Below, one piece after another: positions 36,478 to 44,714 of a DNA stretch of 64,000 bases. The DNA comes from Acidobacteriota bacterium (GTDB taxonomy: Bacteria; Acidobacteriota; Terriglobia; UBA7540): contig JAKCCV010000016.1 of assembly GCA_021838785.1 (NCBI GenBank), positions 1 through 64,000 on the forward strand, in the 5' to 3' direction. A program made the translations under genes and the position numbers. The first letter of the stretch is position 1. Each line of letters begins with the position of its first letter. A model generated the notes under the pieces. It made no database searches, was not told where the DNA came from, and was given only the letters and a program-made list of their open reading frames with translations.

Positions 36478-37677
36478 ATGAGCGGTTTGCGTCCGAAAGG
36501 GCAACGGCGCTTCATGGTGGATGAAGTTGACGGCCTCGGAGAGCGCGTCACGCACTTCCAAAGGCAAGCTAAACGGCCTGGATGTTGGCCGGGACTGTCT
36601 GTTTGCCTCCTGACGCTCTTGGTGTTTGCGCCGCTCGAAGCGACGCAGTCGGCTCGTCAACGTCACAAGCCCACCCCTCAGCAAGAGGCGGAACTTCGCC
36701 ATGCCCAAGGCTGGCTGGACGAAGGCATCCGCCAGTTTTCGCAGGGCAAGTTGGTGGAAGCAGCGGAGAATTTCAAAAAGGTCTATGCCCTGTTTCCGGA
36801 TAATCCCGATGTGGCGTTCAATTACGGCATGACGCTTGAGACCCTCAGCCAGTTCAAGGAGGCCATTCCACCTCTCGAAAGGACTGTGCAGGCGCGGCCC
36901 GGCGACACCACGGCGCGGATGGACCTGGGCGTATCGTATCTCGGCGTGCATCGCCTGCATAAGGGCATCGAGGAATTAAAGAAAGTGGTTGCCAGCGAGC
37001 CCAAAAATATCGTCGCCATGTTCCAGATTGCCCTCGCCTACCACCAGTTGAAGGACAACGCGGACGCGGACGCCTGGGTACGGAGGATGGTTCAGCGGGA
37101 CCCTACGTTGGCCCTCACTTATGTCTATGTGGCGCGGGTTTTCCGCTACGCGGGTGAATGCACTAAGGCCGAAAAGAACATTGCCCGAGCCATTGCGCTG
37201 GACCCCAAGCTCCCAGAGGCATATTTCGAGCAAGGATTGGTTGAAATCGGCTGCTCCCACAACAAGGCGGGCAAGGCATCGCTCGAGCGCGCGCTTGCGC
37301 TCAGCCCTGAAATGCCAAAATATAACCTGGCGATGGGTGAATTCTATATGGGAACTCTCCATGAAGCCAAGGCGGGCATTCCCTACTTTACGAGGGCCAT
37401 CCGTTCCGACCCCGAAAGCGGCGAAGCCTATCTTGACTTGGGGGAAGCCTACTTTCGGCTTCATGAGTTACGTTTGGCCGAACAAGCCCTTCGGCACGCT
37501 GCCGAACTCAAGCCGCACCAAGCCCGCCGCTGCCACTATTTACTGGGCATGACCTATGAGCAAGAAGGGAAGATCACCGAAGCCAAGAAGGAATTCGCAA
37601 TCGTGCAGAAGCTCGCCGCTCAACAGGAAAAGGCCATCACGGCCACCACCCATCAATTAGCGCACGCGCATAACTAA
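36478..37677 (+). CDS. Signal-anchored TPR protein
   Basis: This 399-residue protein starts with a basic stretch and one hydrophobic segment (LSVCLLTLLVFAPLEA near residue 40), then carries about eight TPR units (for example GIEELKKVVASEPKNIVAMFQIALAYHQ). It is probably periplasmic or membrane-anchored and acts as a scaffold. The start is uncertain: ATG 36478 has a poor ribosome site and ATG 36514 is in frame. Partners cannot be deduced. Confidence 0.78.
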   Translation: MSGLRPKGQRRFMVDEVDGLGERVTHFQRQAKRPGCWPGLSVCLLTLLVFAPLEATQSARQRHKPTPQQEAELRHAQGWLDEGIRQFSQGKLVEAAENFKKVYALFPDNPDVAFNYGMTLETLSQFKEAIPPLERTVQARPGDTTARMDLGVSYLGVHRLHKGIEELKKVVASEPKNIVAMFQIALAYHQLKDNADADAWVRRMVQRDPTLALTYVYVARVFRYAGECTKAEKNIARAIALDPKLPEAYFEQGLVEIGCSHNKAGKASLERALALSPEMPKYNLAMGEFYMGTLHEAKAGIPYFTRAIRSDPESGEAYLDLGEAYFRLHELRLAEQALRHAAELKPHQARRCHYLLGMTYEQEGKITEAKKEFAIVQKLAAQQEKAITATTHQLAHAHN

Positions 37678-38044
37678 CGTATTGCGGAAATAGACCGCTC
37701 AAAAGCTTACCCGGCGGGGCAGCGGTAGCGCCAGTCAGCCGCTGTTGGCCAAATTCGCGCGAACCGTGGTGGGAGTTTTGGGCAAATCTTCGGAGCCTAC
37801 GGGGCGCGAAGGATTCAACTCGGCGCCCAGTTGAGCTTCTGAACGCTCGAGGAGCCGCTGGGGCGAGGCTCAAGGTCGAGTCTCGCCCCAGCCTTCAATC
37901 CCCGACTCCTCGCCAATGGCCTTCCACCCCACGGGATTCGTGGTTAAGATAGGGCAGGCACGAAGCCATTCAGCGGGTGCCGCTCGACTCTTGAGCGGGG
38001 ATGAGGCATGGATTCGTCGCCTTGGCATCTTGGGAGGAATGAAC
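37678..38044. other. Intergenic region with one strong stem-loop
   Basis: These 367 bases separate the TPR gene from the Tat-exported TIM-barrel gene. Apart from the stem-loop described separately and the ribosome site at its right end, I see no gene or RNA. Confidence 0.45.
37858..37891. repeat. 10-bp perfect inverted repeat (stem-loop)
   Basis: CTGGGGCGAG at 37858-37867 pairs with CTCGCCCCAG at 37882-37891 around a 14-base loop. No T run follows on either strand, so it is not a standard intrinsic terminator. It may be a palindromic repeat or an mRNA-stabilising hairpin downstream of the TPR gene. Confidence 0.65.
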
Positions 38045-39034
38045 ATGGAGCAACCCACGCGGCGGAAATTTCTGAAAGACTCGGTGGTCACCTTGGCGGC
38101 GGGATGGAGTGCGGCCCCGGTGACCGGGCTGGCCTCGGCGGGTGAGGTGCCGCGCCCTGACCGCGCTCCTCTGAAACCCTCGCCACCGCCGGCCTCGCCG
38201 GGTTATCCGCCGTTCGCCCTGGGCATCATTTTGGGGATCGGCAACAACCCGGAGGCCGCCATCCGAAAAGTTCACGACCTCGGGATGCCCACGTGCCAAT
38301 TGCAGATTGGCTATCTGGATGACAGCTTGGTCGAGCGGCTGGGCGAGGCGCTAGAAAAATATCACATCGTCTGCACGGCGCTGGGAACTTCAGGGCCCGG
38401 GCCGGATGTCTATAATTTTTATGACGGGCCGCTGACGCTGGGCATTGTGCCGCCCACCTACCGCGCCCAGCGCATTGAGAAGATTCTGAAGTTCTCCGAT
38501 TACGCCAAGCGGCTGAACATTCCCGCCATTCGCATTCACGTGGGCTTTATTCCTGAGAATCCAAACGAAATCTTGTATCGCGAAGTTGTGGAAGCGCTCA
38601 AGCAGGTGGTGAGCTATTGTCGCGCCAACGGGCAGGACTTTCTTTATGAGACGGGGACGGAAACCCCGGTGACGTTGCTGAGAACCATTGAGGACGTGGG
38701 CTTGGATAATCAAGGAGCCAATTTGGATACGGCGAACCTCATTCTCTACGGCAAGGCCAATCCCTTGGACTCGCTGGACGTGATTGGGCCGTGGGTAAAG
38801 AATATGCACGCGAAGGATGGCCTTTACCCGACAAACCCGCGCGATTTGGGAAAGGAAGTAGAAATCCCGCACGGCTTGGTGGATTTTCCCAAGATCTTCG
38901 CGCGCCTGAAGGCGTTGAATTATCGAGGCCCGGTCACAATTGAGCGGGAGATTTCCGGACCCGAGCAGTTGGCGAGTGTCCGGCGAGAGCGAGATTATCT
39001 TCGAGCGGTGCTCGAGAAGGAGGGACTTGCATGA
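38045..39034 (+). CDS. Tat-exported xylose-isomerase-like TIM-barrel protein
   Basis: This 329-residue protein starts with a twin-arginine signal (TRRKFLKD, residues 5-12). The rest is a sugar phosphate isomerase/epimerase-type barrel, with FALGIILGIGNNPEAAIRKVHDLG, ETGTETPVTLLRTI and VKNMHAKDGLYPTNP carrying the acidic and His metal ligands expected in AP-endonuclease-2-like folds. GGGAGG seven bases before ATG 38045 decides the start against ATG 38039. It probably acts on sugars in the periplasm. The substrate is unknown. Confidence 0.85.
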   Translation: MEQPTRRKFLKDSVVTLAAGWSAAPVTGLASAGEVPRPDRAPLKPSPPPASPGYPPFALGIILGIGNNPEAAIRKVHDLGMPTCQLQIGYLDDSLVERLGEALEKYHIVCTALGTSGPGPDVYNFYDGPLTLGIVPPTYRAQRIEKILKFSDYAKRLNIPAIRIHVGFIPENPNEILYREVVEALKQVVSYCRANGQDFLYETGTETPVTLLRTIEDVGLDNQGANLDTANLILYGKANPLDSLDVIGPWVKNMHAKDGLYPTNPRDLGKEVEIPHGLVDFPKIFARLKALNYRGPVTIEREISGPEQLASVRRERDYLRAVLEKEGLA

Positions 39035-39068
39035 GCGACGAACCCCAGGAAGACCGGGAGCGGGTAGT

Positions 39069-39095
39069 GCAGAGGTTGCGCGTCGCAACCTCTGC
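39069..39095. repeat. 12-bp perfect inverted repeat with three-base loop
   Basis: GCAGAGGTTGCG (39069-39080) pairs with CGCAACCTCTGC (39084-39095) around CGT. It begins 34 bases after the TIM-barrel stop. With no T run it resembles a palindromic extragenic repeat more than a terminator, although it could protect the transcript end. Confidence 0.75.
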
Positions 39096-39318
39096 GGGTC
39101 GGGCCGCTGCCGGAAGGAACCGCAGAGTTTCGTAATCCGCAGCGCCGCGCGACGTGCTGGCCCGTTCAACCCCTGCGGCCCATGAGCGGATCACTACCCA
39201 TTTGTTGCCGATGCCTGGTTGCCGCGGCCGACGCTGCAACCGCCGCAGAGGAGAGCCAAAAACGCGCGCCTCTGCGTTTGCTGAACCAAGACACGACGGG
39301 GTTGTTTCCGTCGCGGGT

Positions 39319-39480
39319 TCGGCGGGCGACGGTGATTTTTGCGGTTGCGGGTCGTCGGGAAGCGTTGCGCAAGAACCTGCGACACACGAAGCACAAAGAG
39401 CCTGTGACACACCAACCAGGAGAGCCCGCAACATAAGAAGGAACCCGCGACACGCAGAACAATGTCGCGGCTACCGGCCT
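39319..39480. repeat. Dispersed repeat, copy A
   Basis: This segment aligns by eye with 46371-46487. Shared blocks are GACGGTGATTTTTG, CGTCGGGAAGCGTTGC, CCGCGACACGC and TGTCGCGGCTACCGG. It ends in a hairpin made of CGCGACA (39446-39452) and TGTCGCG (39463-39469). The two copies share order and orientation with indels between blocks, so they descend from one element. Confidence 0.6.
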
Positions 39481-39526
39481 GGTGGGGAGAACCCACGACA
39501 CAGGACCCAGAAGAGACCGCGACACG
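39373..39526. repeat. Degenerate tandem units GARCCYGCGACAC
   Basis: Six variants of a 13-base word begin near 39373, 39398, 39422, 39441, 39488 and 39512. Four of the five gaps are 19 to 25 bases and the fifth is 47. Spacers between them are not conserved in the way of CRISPR repeats. The array overlaps copy A of the dispersed repeat. Confidence 0.5.
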
Positions 39527-39647
39527 CTTTGTAGCTTCGGTTGACATTGCGGTCGCGGAGCACTATTCTTGCCAGCGTTTACGGCTTCAGCCCAAGCGGT
39601 TTTTGCACGGCATCGCGGGCGTGCTTCGGCCTACAGGAGAAGAAAAC

Positions 39648-42293
39648 ATGAAGGCTTATAGAAAGCGCTTACTGTTGATTCTAATCGCGGGCATGGTTCT
39701 TGTGGTCCCTGCGGTAAAAGCCCAGGATACCGCGAAGTACCCTTTCATGAACCCAAACCTTTCCCCCAGGGAGCGTTCGGCCGATCTGGTTCACCGCCTA
39801 ACGCTCAAAGAGAAGGTCTCCCAACTGGTGAATCAATCGCGCGCCATCCCGCGCTTGGGGATTCCGGCCTACAACTGGTGGAGCGAGGCGTTGCACGGCG
39901 TGGCCGTCAATGGCACGACGGAATTTCCAGAACCCATCGGGCTGGCCGCCACCTTTGACGCGCCCGCCATCCACAAAATGGCCCATGCTATCAGCATTGA
40001 AGGGCGCATCATCCACGCCGAGTCGCTCCGCAACGGCAACTCGACAATTTTTCACGGCCTTGACTTCTGGGCACCAAACGTGAACATCTTTCGCGATCCG
40101 CGCTGGGGTCGCGGTCAGGAAACCTACGGCGAGGATCCGTTCCTTGATGCCCGCATGGCGGTGGCCTTTGTAACGGGCATGCAGGGCAGCAATCCGAAGT
40201 ACTACCGCGTGATCTCGACGCCGAAGCACTTTGACGCGCACAGTGGACCGGAGCCGATCCGCCATTTCGCCGATTATGACGTGAGCAAGCACGACCTGGA
40301 GGACACCTACCTGCCAGCGTTCCGCGCCGCCATTGTGGAAGGTCATGCGGACTCCGTGATGTGCGCCTATACGGCCCTCAACGGCCAGCCGGATTGCGCC
40401 AACCAGTTCCTTCTGCAGCACACCCTGCGCGGCGCGTGGCAATTCCATGGCTACGTGGTCTCCGATTGCGACGCCGTCCACGATATTTTCACGGGGCATC
40501 ATTATCGCCCAACGCAGCCGCAGGCCTCCGCCATTGCCCTCGAGCGGGGCATGGACAACGAGTGCGCCGACTTTTTTACCCCAACCAAGGGCGACCAGGA
40601 TTACAAGCCTTACCTCGAAGCCGTTCAACAGGGGTATCTTTCGGTGAGCGCGATTGACCGAGCCCTGATTCGCCTCTTCACGGCGCGCATCAAGCTGGGC
40701 ATGTTCGATCCGCCCTCGATGGTGCCTTACGATCATATTAACCCGGACCGGCTTAACAGCCCGGCGCATCGCGCCCTGGCGCTCAAATTGGCCGAAGAAT
40801 CCATGGTGCTGCTGAAGAATGACGGCGTGCTGCCGCTCAAGCCCTCGGTGAAACGCATTGCCATTGTCGGACCGCTCGCGGATCAGACGGCCGTCTTGCT
40901 CGGCAACTACAGCGGCACGCCCACGCACACAGTGAGCATGCTGGAAGGCATGAAGGCCGCATTTCCCCACACCCAAATCACTTATGTTCCCGGAACCGAG
41001 TTCCTTTCGCACCGTGGAAATCCGGTGCCTGCCTCGGCCCTGACCACGCCCAGCGGCGCTCCGGGGCTTGAAGCCAGCTATCGTTCGGGCCTCGCTCTAT
41101 TCGGAAAAACAACACTGCTCGTTTCGCGGGTGGAACCCACCGTGAACCTGACGGAGAGCCAACTTCCCGCCCAGGTCCAAGGGAAGCGAGCGTTCTCCGT
41201 CGAGTGGAGCGGCTTCCTCACGCCGTCGGCAACCGGCAATTACTACCTGGGCATGAAAGCGAATGGCTTTGCCCGGGTCACGGTGGACGGCAGAACCATC
41301 GCGCAGAAGTTCGGTCGCGGAACGGACCTCGGATGGATTCATCTGAGGAAAGGGCATCCGGTGAAGCTGCGCATCCTCTACTCGGCAATGGCTGGCAGCG
41401 AACCCCAGGCCCAGCTCCTCTGGGCTCCAATAACCAACAAGCCGGATCCGGCGGCTATTGCGGCTGCAAAAAAAGCCGATGTGGTAATCGCTGTGGTGGG
41501 CATCACCAGTCAGTTGGAAAGTGAAGAAGCCCCCATTGACCAACCCGGTTTCTTCGGCGGCGACCGCACGAACCTCAAGATGCCTCGACCGGAAGAGGAT
41601 TTGGTCCGGGCCGTGGCCGCGACCGGCAAGCCGCTCGTTGTGGTGCTCATGAACGGGAGCTGCCTCGCCGTGAAATGGGAAAAGGCTCACGCCGACGCCA
41701 TCCTTGAAGCCTGGTATTCCGGCGAAGAGGGCGGCGACGCCATCGCCCAGACGCTCAGCGGCAAGAACGACCCCGCCGGACGCCTGCCCGTCACTTTTTA
41801 TAGGAGCGTCCACCAGTTGCCGCCCTTTGAGGATTACTCGATGCAAGGACGCACCTACCGCTACTTCACGGGCAAGCCGCTCTGGCCGTTTGGCTACGGG
41901 CTGAGTTACACAAAGTTCAAGTACAGCGACCTCACTTTGCCGTCCGCGCCCATTCAGGCGGGGGATCCGCTTAACGCCTCCGTGAGGGTGACCAATGTGG
42001 GGAAGGTTGCGGGCGACGAGGTTGTGGAGCTTTACCTGAAGTTCCCCAAAGTTCCCGGCGCGCCCAACATCGCCCTGCGGGGATTCGACCGCGTTCATCT
42101 CAACCCGGGGGAAAGCCAGATTGTGAACTTTCACCTCAAGCGCCGCGACCTCAGCATGGTCACGACGGCGGGCAATATCATCGTCGCCCAGGGCCAATAC
42201 ACGGTGTCGGTCGGCGGCGGCCAACCCGGAACCGGAGCGCCTTCCATCAGCGGCCACTTCGACATCAACGGCCAGATTATGCTGCCGGAATAG
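39648..42293 (+). CDS. Secreted GH3 beta-glycosidase with PA14 domain (beta-xylosidase/glucosidase type)
   Basis: This 881-residue protein has a signal peptide (RLLLILIAGMVLVVPAVKAQ). The GH3 N-terminal barrel carries WWSEALHGVA and the nucleophile region YVVSDCDAV near residue 271, a SDCDAV form common in beta-xylosidases. The GH3 C-terminal sandwich is interrupted by a PA14 carbohydrate-binding insert (about residues 455-590; FSVEWSGFLTPSATGNYYLG), and a fibronectin-III-like domain closes the chain. AGGAG eight bases before ATG 39648 sets the start. It should release xylose or glucose from oligosaccharides in the periplasm. Exact specificity is not certain. Confidence 0.93.
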   Translation: MKAYRKRLLLILIAGMVLVVPAVKAQDTAKYPFMNPNLSPRERSADLVHRLTLKEKVSQLVNQSRAIPRLGIPAYNWWSEALHGVAVNGTTEFPEPIGLAATFDAPAIHKMAHAISIEGRIIHAESLRNGNSTIFHGLDFWAPNVNIFRDPRWGRGQETYGEDPFLDARMAVAFVTGMQGSNPKYYRVISTPKHFDAHSGPEPIRHFADYDVSKHDLEDTYLPAFRAAIVEGHADSVMCAYTALNGQPDCANQFLLQHTLRGAWQFHGYVVSDCDAVHDIFTGHHYRPTQPQASAIALERGMDNECADFFTPTKGDQDYKPYLEAVQQGYLSVSAIDRALIRLFTARIKLGMFDPPSMVPYDHINPDRLNSPAHRALALKLAEESMVLLKNDGVLPLKPSVKRIAIVGPLADQTAVLLGNYSGTPTHTVSMLEGMKAAFPHTQITYVPGTEFLSHRGNPVPASALTTPSGAPGLEASYRSGLALFGKTTLLVSRVEPTVNLTESQLPAQVQGKRAFSVEWSGFLTPSATGNYYLGMKANGFARVTVDGRTIAQKFGRGTDLGWIHLRKGHPVKLRILYSAMAGSEPQAQLLWAPITNKPDPAAIAAAKKADVVIAVVGITSQLESEEAPIDQPGFFGGDRTNLKMPRPEEDLVRAVAATGKPLVVVLMNGSCLAVKWEKAHADAILEAWYSGEEGGDAIAQTLSGKNDPAGRLPVTFYRSVHQLPPFEDYSMQGRTYRYFTGKPLWPFGYGLSYTKFKYSDLTLPSAPIQAGDPLNASVRVTNVGKVAGDEVVELYLKFPKVPGAPNIALRGFDRVHLNPGESQIVNFHLKRRDLSMVTTAGNIIVAQGQYTVSVGGGQPGTGAPSISGHFDINGQIMLPE

Positions 42294-42437
42294 CTCTCAG
42301 CGGTCACGCCGCGCAAGGCGCGCGCTCGGCAGGCTTCATGCCAGGCCCCTCCCACCACGGAGGGCCCCTGCTGGCTCACCCTATGGGTCGTCGTCGTTTT
42401 CTCGCCACACCCGCCGCCGCAGCGGCAGCGGGCCATG

Positions 42438-42914
42438 TCACCGGCGGCGATTTGGCCGCTTCGGCTGCTTCGTCTCGGCCCCGGAACCTGCGCGCGCCGT
42501 GGCTTCGGCGAAGATGTGCCGAAGCCGCTCCTGGGCCGCGGCGTCCCCCATTGCCGCCCGCTCGTGGAGGTCGTAAATGGCCCGGAGGGCACCGTCCCTG
42601 TAGGCGTCCCACGGCGTCCGGGCGTAGGCCGCAGGGCTCTGTCCCTGGGGTCGCGCGCCTTCGCCCGGAGCCGGTTGGGTCGGGCCGCCGAAGAGCCCCC
42701 GGGTCTCGGGGTCGGGGCACAGTTCGCGTAGCCTCAAAAGCCAACGCCCGCGCGGCGTCCGGTGGCCCGATTCCCAATAGCGGTATCCGCTGAGCGAGAT
42801 TCCGAGTCGCCGGGCCATTCCCTCCTGCGTTTCCCCCAGCGCCACCCGAAGCGTCCGGATGGCTTTGGCGAACGGGGCTTCGGGGGCCGGTTGGTTCCTC
42901 ATCCTTGCGGCCAT
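42438..42914 (-). CDS. XRE-type helix-turn-helix regulator
   Basis: This protein has about 158 residues. The N-terminal domain FAKAIRTLRVALGETQEGMARRLGIS, then YRYWESGHRTP, is a Cro/C1-type HTH that reads GETQEGMAR as helix 2 and SLSGYRYWE as the recognition helix. The C-terminal half is Pro/Gly/Ala-rich and without known domains. The start (ATG 42914 or 42902) is uncertain. It is divergent from the next HTH gene across a 24-bp palindrome, which suggests autoregulation of both. It opens the signalling island. Confidence 0.72.
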   Translation of the reverse strand: MAARMRNQPAPEAPFAKAIRTLRVALGETQEGMARRLGISLSGYRYWESGHRTPRGRWLLRLRELCPDPETRGLFGGPTQPAPGEGARPQGQSPAAYARTPWDAYRDGALRAIYDLHERAAMGDAAAQERLRHIFAEATARAGSGAETKQPKRPNRRR

Positions 42915-42930
42915 TTTCCACTTGACAGAA

Positions 42931-42954
42931 ACATATCGTTGTGCAACAATATGT
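42931..42954. promoter_or_regulatory. 24-bp palindromic operator candidate between divergent HTH genes
   Basis: ACATATCGTTGT followed directly by GCAACAATATGT forms an inverted repeat with 10 of 12 matching positions. It lies 17 bases from the minus-strand HTH start and 37 bases from the plus-strand HTH start. The position and symmetry fit a site for one of the two HTH proteins. Confidence 0.6.
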
Positions 42955-42991
42955 GGTGCTTCGGTCTGCTGAAAAAAGTTCAGCAACTGCG

Positions 42992-43255
42992 ATGGCGGAG
43001 AGTACCACGAATCGAAGGGAGAAGAAACTGCTGCCTGCGACCGTCCGCCTTGTCCGGGGGACGCACGGGTTCGTTACAGCCATTGCGCGGGCCGGGGGCT
43101 TCCGGCCCAGTTACGTCTCCGATGTTCTGGCGGGCCGCCGTCCGCCGAGCGCGCGGTTCCTGGTGGCCCTGGTGGAGGCTGCCGAGGCCCAGCAGTTGGA
43201 GATGCTGAGGGCGGCCGTCGCAGCCGAGCAGGTTCGTCTGCGCGGGGAGGGCTAG
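42992..43255 (+). CDS. Small helix-turn-helix protein
   Basis: This 87-residue protein contains FVTAIARAGGFRPSYVSDVLAGRRPPSARFLVALVEA, which reads as a Cro/C1-like HTH (GGFRPSYVSDVLAGRR as turn and recognition helix). ATG 42992 is taken as the start; a GTG at 42941 lies inside the palindrome and is less likely. It is followed after three bases by a small membrane-protein gene. It may repress the divergent pair. Confidence 0.62.
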   Translation: MAESTTNRREKKLLPATVRLVRGTHGFVTAIARAGGFRPSYVSDVLAGRRPPSARFLVALVEAAEAQQLEMLRAAVAAEQVRLRGEG

Positions 43256-43258
43256 CGC

Positions 43259-43459
43259 GTGGGCGCCTACATATGGCTTTTGCTCCTCGCCGGGTACCTT
43301 GTCATGATGGTCGTCTTCGTCGGGGCCTGCGTCCTTTACATGTTTTCGCTGCCCGTCAAGCTTCGCGTGCATGTGCCGTCCGACGACGCCCAGCCAGCCA
43401 AGGGCGATGGCGCGACCGGGCCGCAAGCGCCGCCGGATGGGTCGGGGGCGAGGGGATAA
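43259..43459 (+). CDS. Small single-pass membrane protein
   Basis: This 66-residue protein has one hydrophobic helix (WLLLLAGYLVMMVVFVGACVLYMF, residues 6-29) and a short Pro/Gly-rich tail. GTG 43259 follows GGGAGG at eight bases. It lies between the HTH gene and the receiver-PilZ gene, with a one-base gap to the next start. It could anchor or sense for the receiver proteins, but no motif shows this. Confidence 0.58.
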   Translation: MGAYIWLLLLAGYLVMMVVFVGACVLYMFSLPVKLRVHVPSDDAQPAKGDGATGPQAPPDGSGARG

Positions 43460-43460
43460 T

Positions 43461-44150
43461 ATGGCCCTGAGACTGCTGGTCGTCGAAGACGATCCCGAGG
43501 TGCTTAAGCTGGTGGGAGGCATTGTCGAGCCGCTCGGCTACGAGGTGGTGGTGGCGCAGGACGGGGAGGAGGCGGCGCGACGCGTGGCCCGGGAGAGGTT
43601 TGACGGGGTTGTTCTGAATGCCGACACGGGGCAGACCGACGGCTGCGCCCTCGCCCGGCGCATACGCGCTTCGCCGGCAAATCGCAGCGTGCCCATCGCT
43701 ATGTTAACCGGCGGCCGCGGGTCGGCGGGGCTGGGGGACGCCTTCGAGGCCGGGGCCACTTTTTTCCTCGAAAAGCCCGCAGATGGGAAGCAGATTCGGG
43801 CCCTTTTCAAGGCTATGCACGGGGCCATGGTGCGGGAGAAGAGAGACCGCATCCGGGTGCCGGTGCGGCTTGTGGTTCAGTGGAGGACCGCCGACCATGA
43901 GGTGAGGGCGGCCAGCCTCAATATCAGCACGAGAGGAATGCTCGCCGAGCTTGCAGAGGACATCGCGTTGGGAGAAGAGGCCGAGCTCACGTTCTCTGTG
44001 TGCCAGGCGGAGGGACGGCTCGCCGTCCGCCTCCGGGCAAGGGTCGTTCGCAAAGAACCGCCTAACCGGGTCGCCGTCCAGTTCGTCGAGCTAGCGCCCG
44101 AGGTCGAAGCGGCGCTCCGGGAGTTCATCGCCGGGATCGTTGAGGGCTGA
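43461..44150 (+). CDS. Receiver-PilZ protein with a degenerate receiver
   Basis: This 229-residue protein has a receiver domain (residues 1-120; MALRLLVVEDDPEVL, with acidic pocket residues 10-11 and the conserved Lys in FFLEKPAD). The phosphoacceptor position in VVLNADTGQTDG holds Asn 53, with an Asp two residues later, so normal phosphorylation is doubtful. A PilZ domain follows (RDRIRVPVRLV, then LNISTRGM with NxSxxG), which may bind cyclic di-GMP. AGGGG precedes ATG 43461. It may work as a phosphorylation-independent output coupled to cyclic di-GMP. Confidence 0.8.
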   Translation: MALRLLVVEDDPEVLKLVGGIVEPLGYEVVVAQDGEEAARRVARERFDGVVLNADTGQTDGCALARRIRASPANRSVPIAMLTGGRGSAGLGDAFEAGATFFLEKPADGKQIRALFKAMHGAMVREKRDRIRVPVRLVVQWRTADHEVRAASLNISTRGMLAELAEDIALGEEAELTFSVCQAEGRLAVRLRARVVRKEPPNRVAVQFVELAPEVEAALREFIAGIVEG

Positions 44151-44212
44151 TGGCCCCCGGCGGTGGGGGCCGACTGAGGGGCGGCGAAGGCCGCCGCCAC
44201 GGGCCGCGCGGG

Positions 44213-44455
44213 ATGTCCACGGCGACCGAGGACTCAGCGATGCGGTGCCCTTACTGCTTGGGTTTCGATGTGCGGCCGAGCCGGAGGCGGGGTGTCCTGG
44301 AGCGCCTACTACTGCTTCGGTCGTGGCGCTGCCGGGCGTGCGGCGCGCGCTTCGGGAGGCTGGCCTGGCGGGGCCAGGCCGTCTGTCCGGGGGAGGGCGG
44401 AACGACGAATGAGGGCACAGGAGGGGAACGGGGTGAGAGCGCGAACGGAGGATGA
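44213..44455 (+). CDS. Small zinc-ribbon protein
   Basis: This 80-residue protein contains CPYCLGFDVRPSRRRGVLERLL and later CRACGARFGRL, a four-cysteine zinc ribbon with a basic linker. Similar short proteins are common in Acidobacteria as I recall. ATG 44213 or ATG 44240 could start it. It overlaps the next HTH gene by 23 bases. Its place in the island suggests a nucleic-acid-binding accessory, which is inference. Confidence 0.55.
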   Translation: MSTATEDSAMRCPYCLGFDVRPSRRRGVLERLLLLRSWRCRACGARFGRLAWRGQAVCPGEGGTTNEGTGGERGESANGG

Positions 44456-44714
44456 GGGGTTTGGCGGAGCCCCCGAGGTGATGGACATTTATGCTGCCGC
44501 AGAATACCTCCGGGTCTCCAGGGGGACGCTGTATAAGTCCATCCGGGCGGGCGAGGTCCCGGCTTTCAAGCTCGGAAGGGGGTGGAGGTTCAGGAAAGCC
44601 CTCTTGGACCGCTGGATGGACGAGCAAAGCGAGAAGGGGAAGGCGCGCCCCGCGCATGGGGGCAGGCCCGCCGCCGGTGGGAACGGCCAGCCGGCGCCAG
44701 GAGTGACCCACTAA
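44433..44714 (+). CDS. Excisionase/MerR-type helix-turn-helix protein (HTH_17)
   Basis: This 93-residue protein carries VMDIYAAAEYLRVSRGTLYKSI and VPAFKLGRGWRFRKALLDRWM, the two halves of the excisionase-family DNA-binding fold. The tail is Gly/Pro/basic. GTG 44433 has GGAGGGG close upstream; ATG 44409 would add eight residues. Its stop overlaps the next start codon as TAATG, which suggests coupling to the receiver gene. The family includes phage excisionases and plain regulators; no integrase is nearby, so regulation is likelier. Confidence 0.7.
   Translation: MRARTEDEGFGGAPEVMDIYAAAEYLRVSRGTLYKSIRAGEVPAFKLGRGWRFRKALLDRWMDEQSEKGKARPAHGGRPAAGGNGQPAPGVTH

Larger units (their letters stand above)
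39035..39647. other. Repeat-rich noncoding region upstream of the GH3 gene
   Basis: These 613 bases hold a perfect 12-bp inverted repeat, one copy of a dispersed repeat shared with the region after thiG, and a set of degenerate GARCCYGCGACAC units. Open frames here, including an extension of the GH3 frame to 39462, run through the repeats and are unlikely to be genes. Confidence 0.6.

Noticed and set aside
39373-39526. CRISPR array
   Set aside because: The repeated word is short and variable, spacers differ in length, and no cas gene is present.
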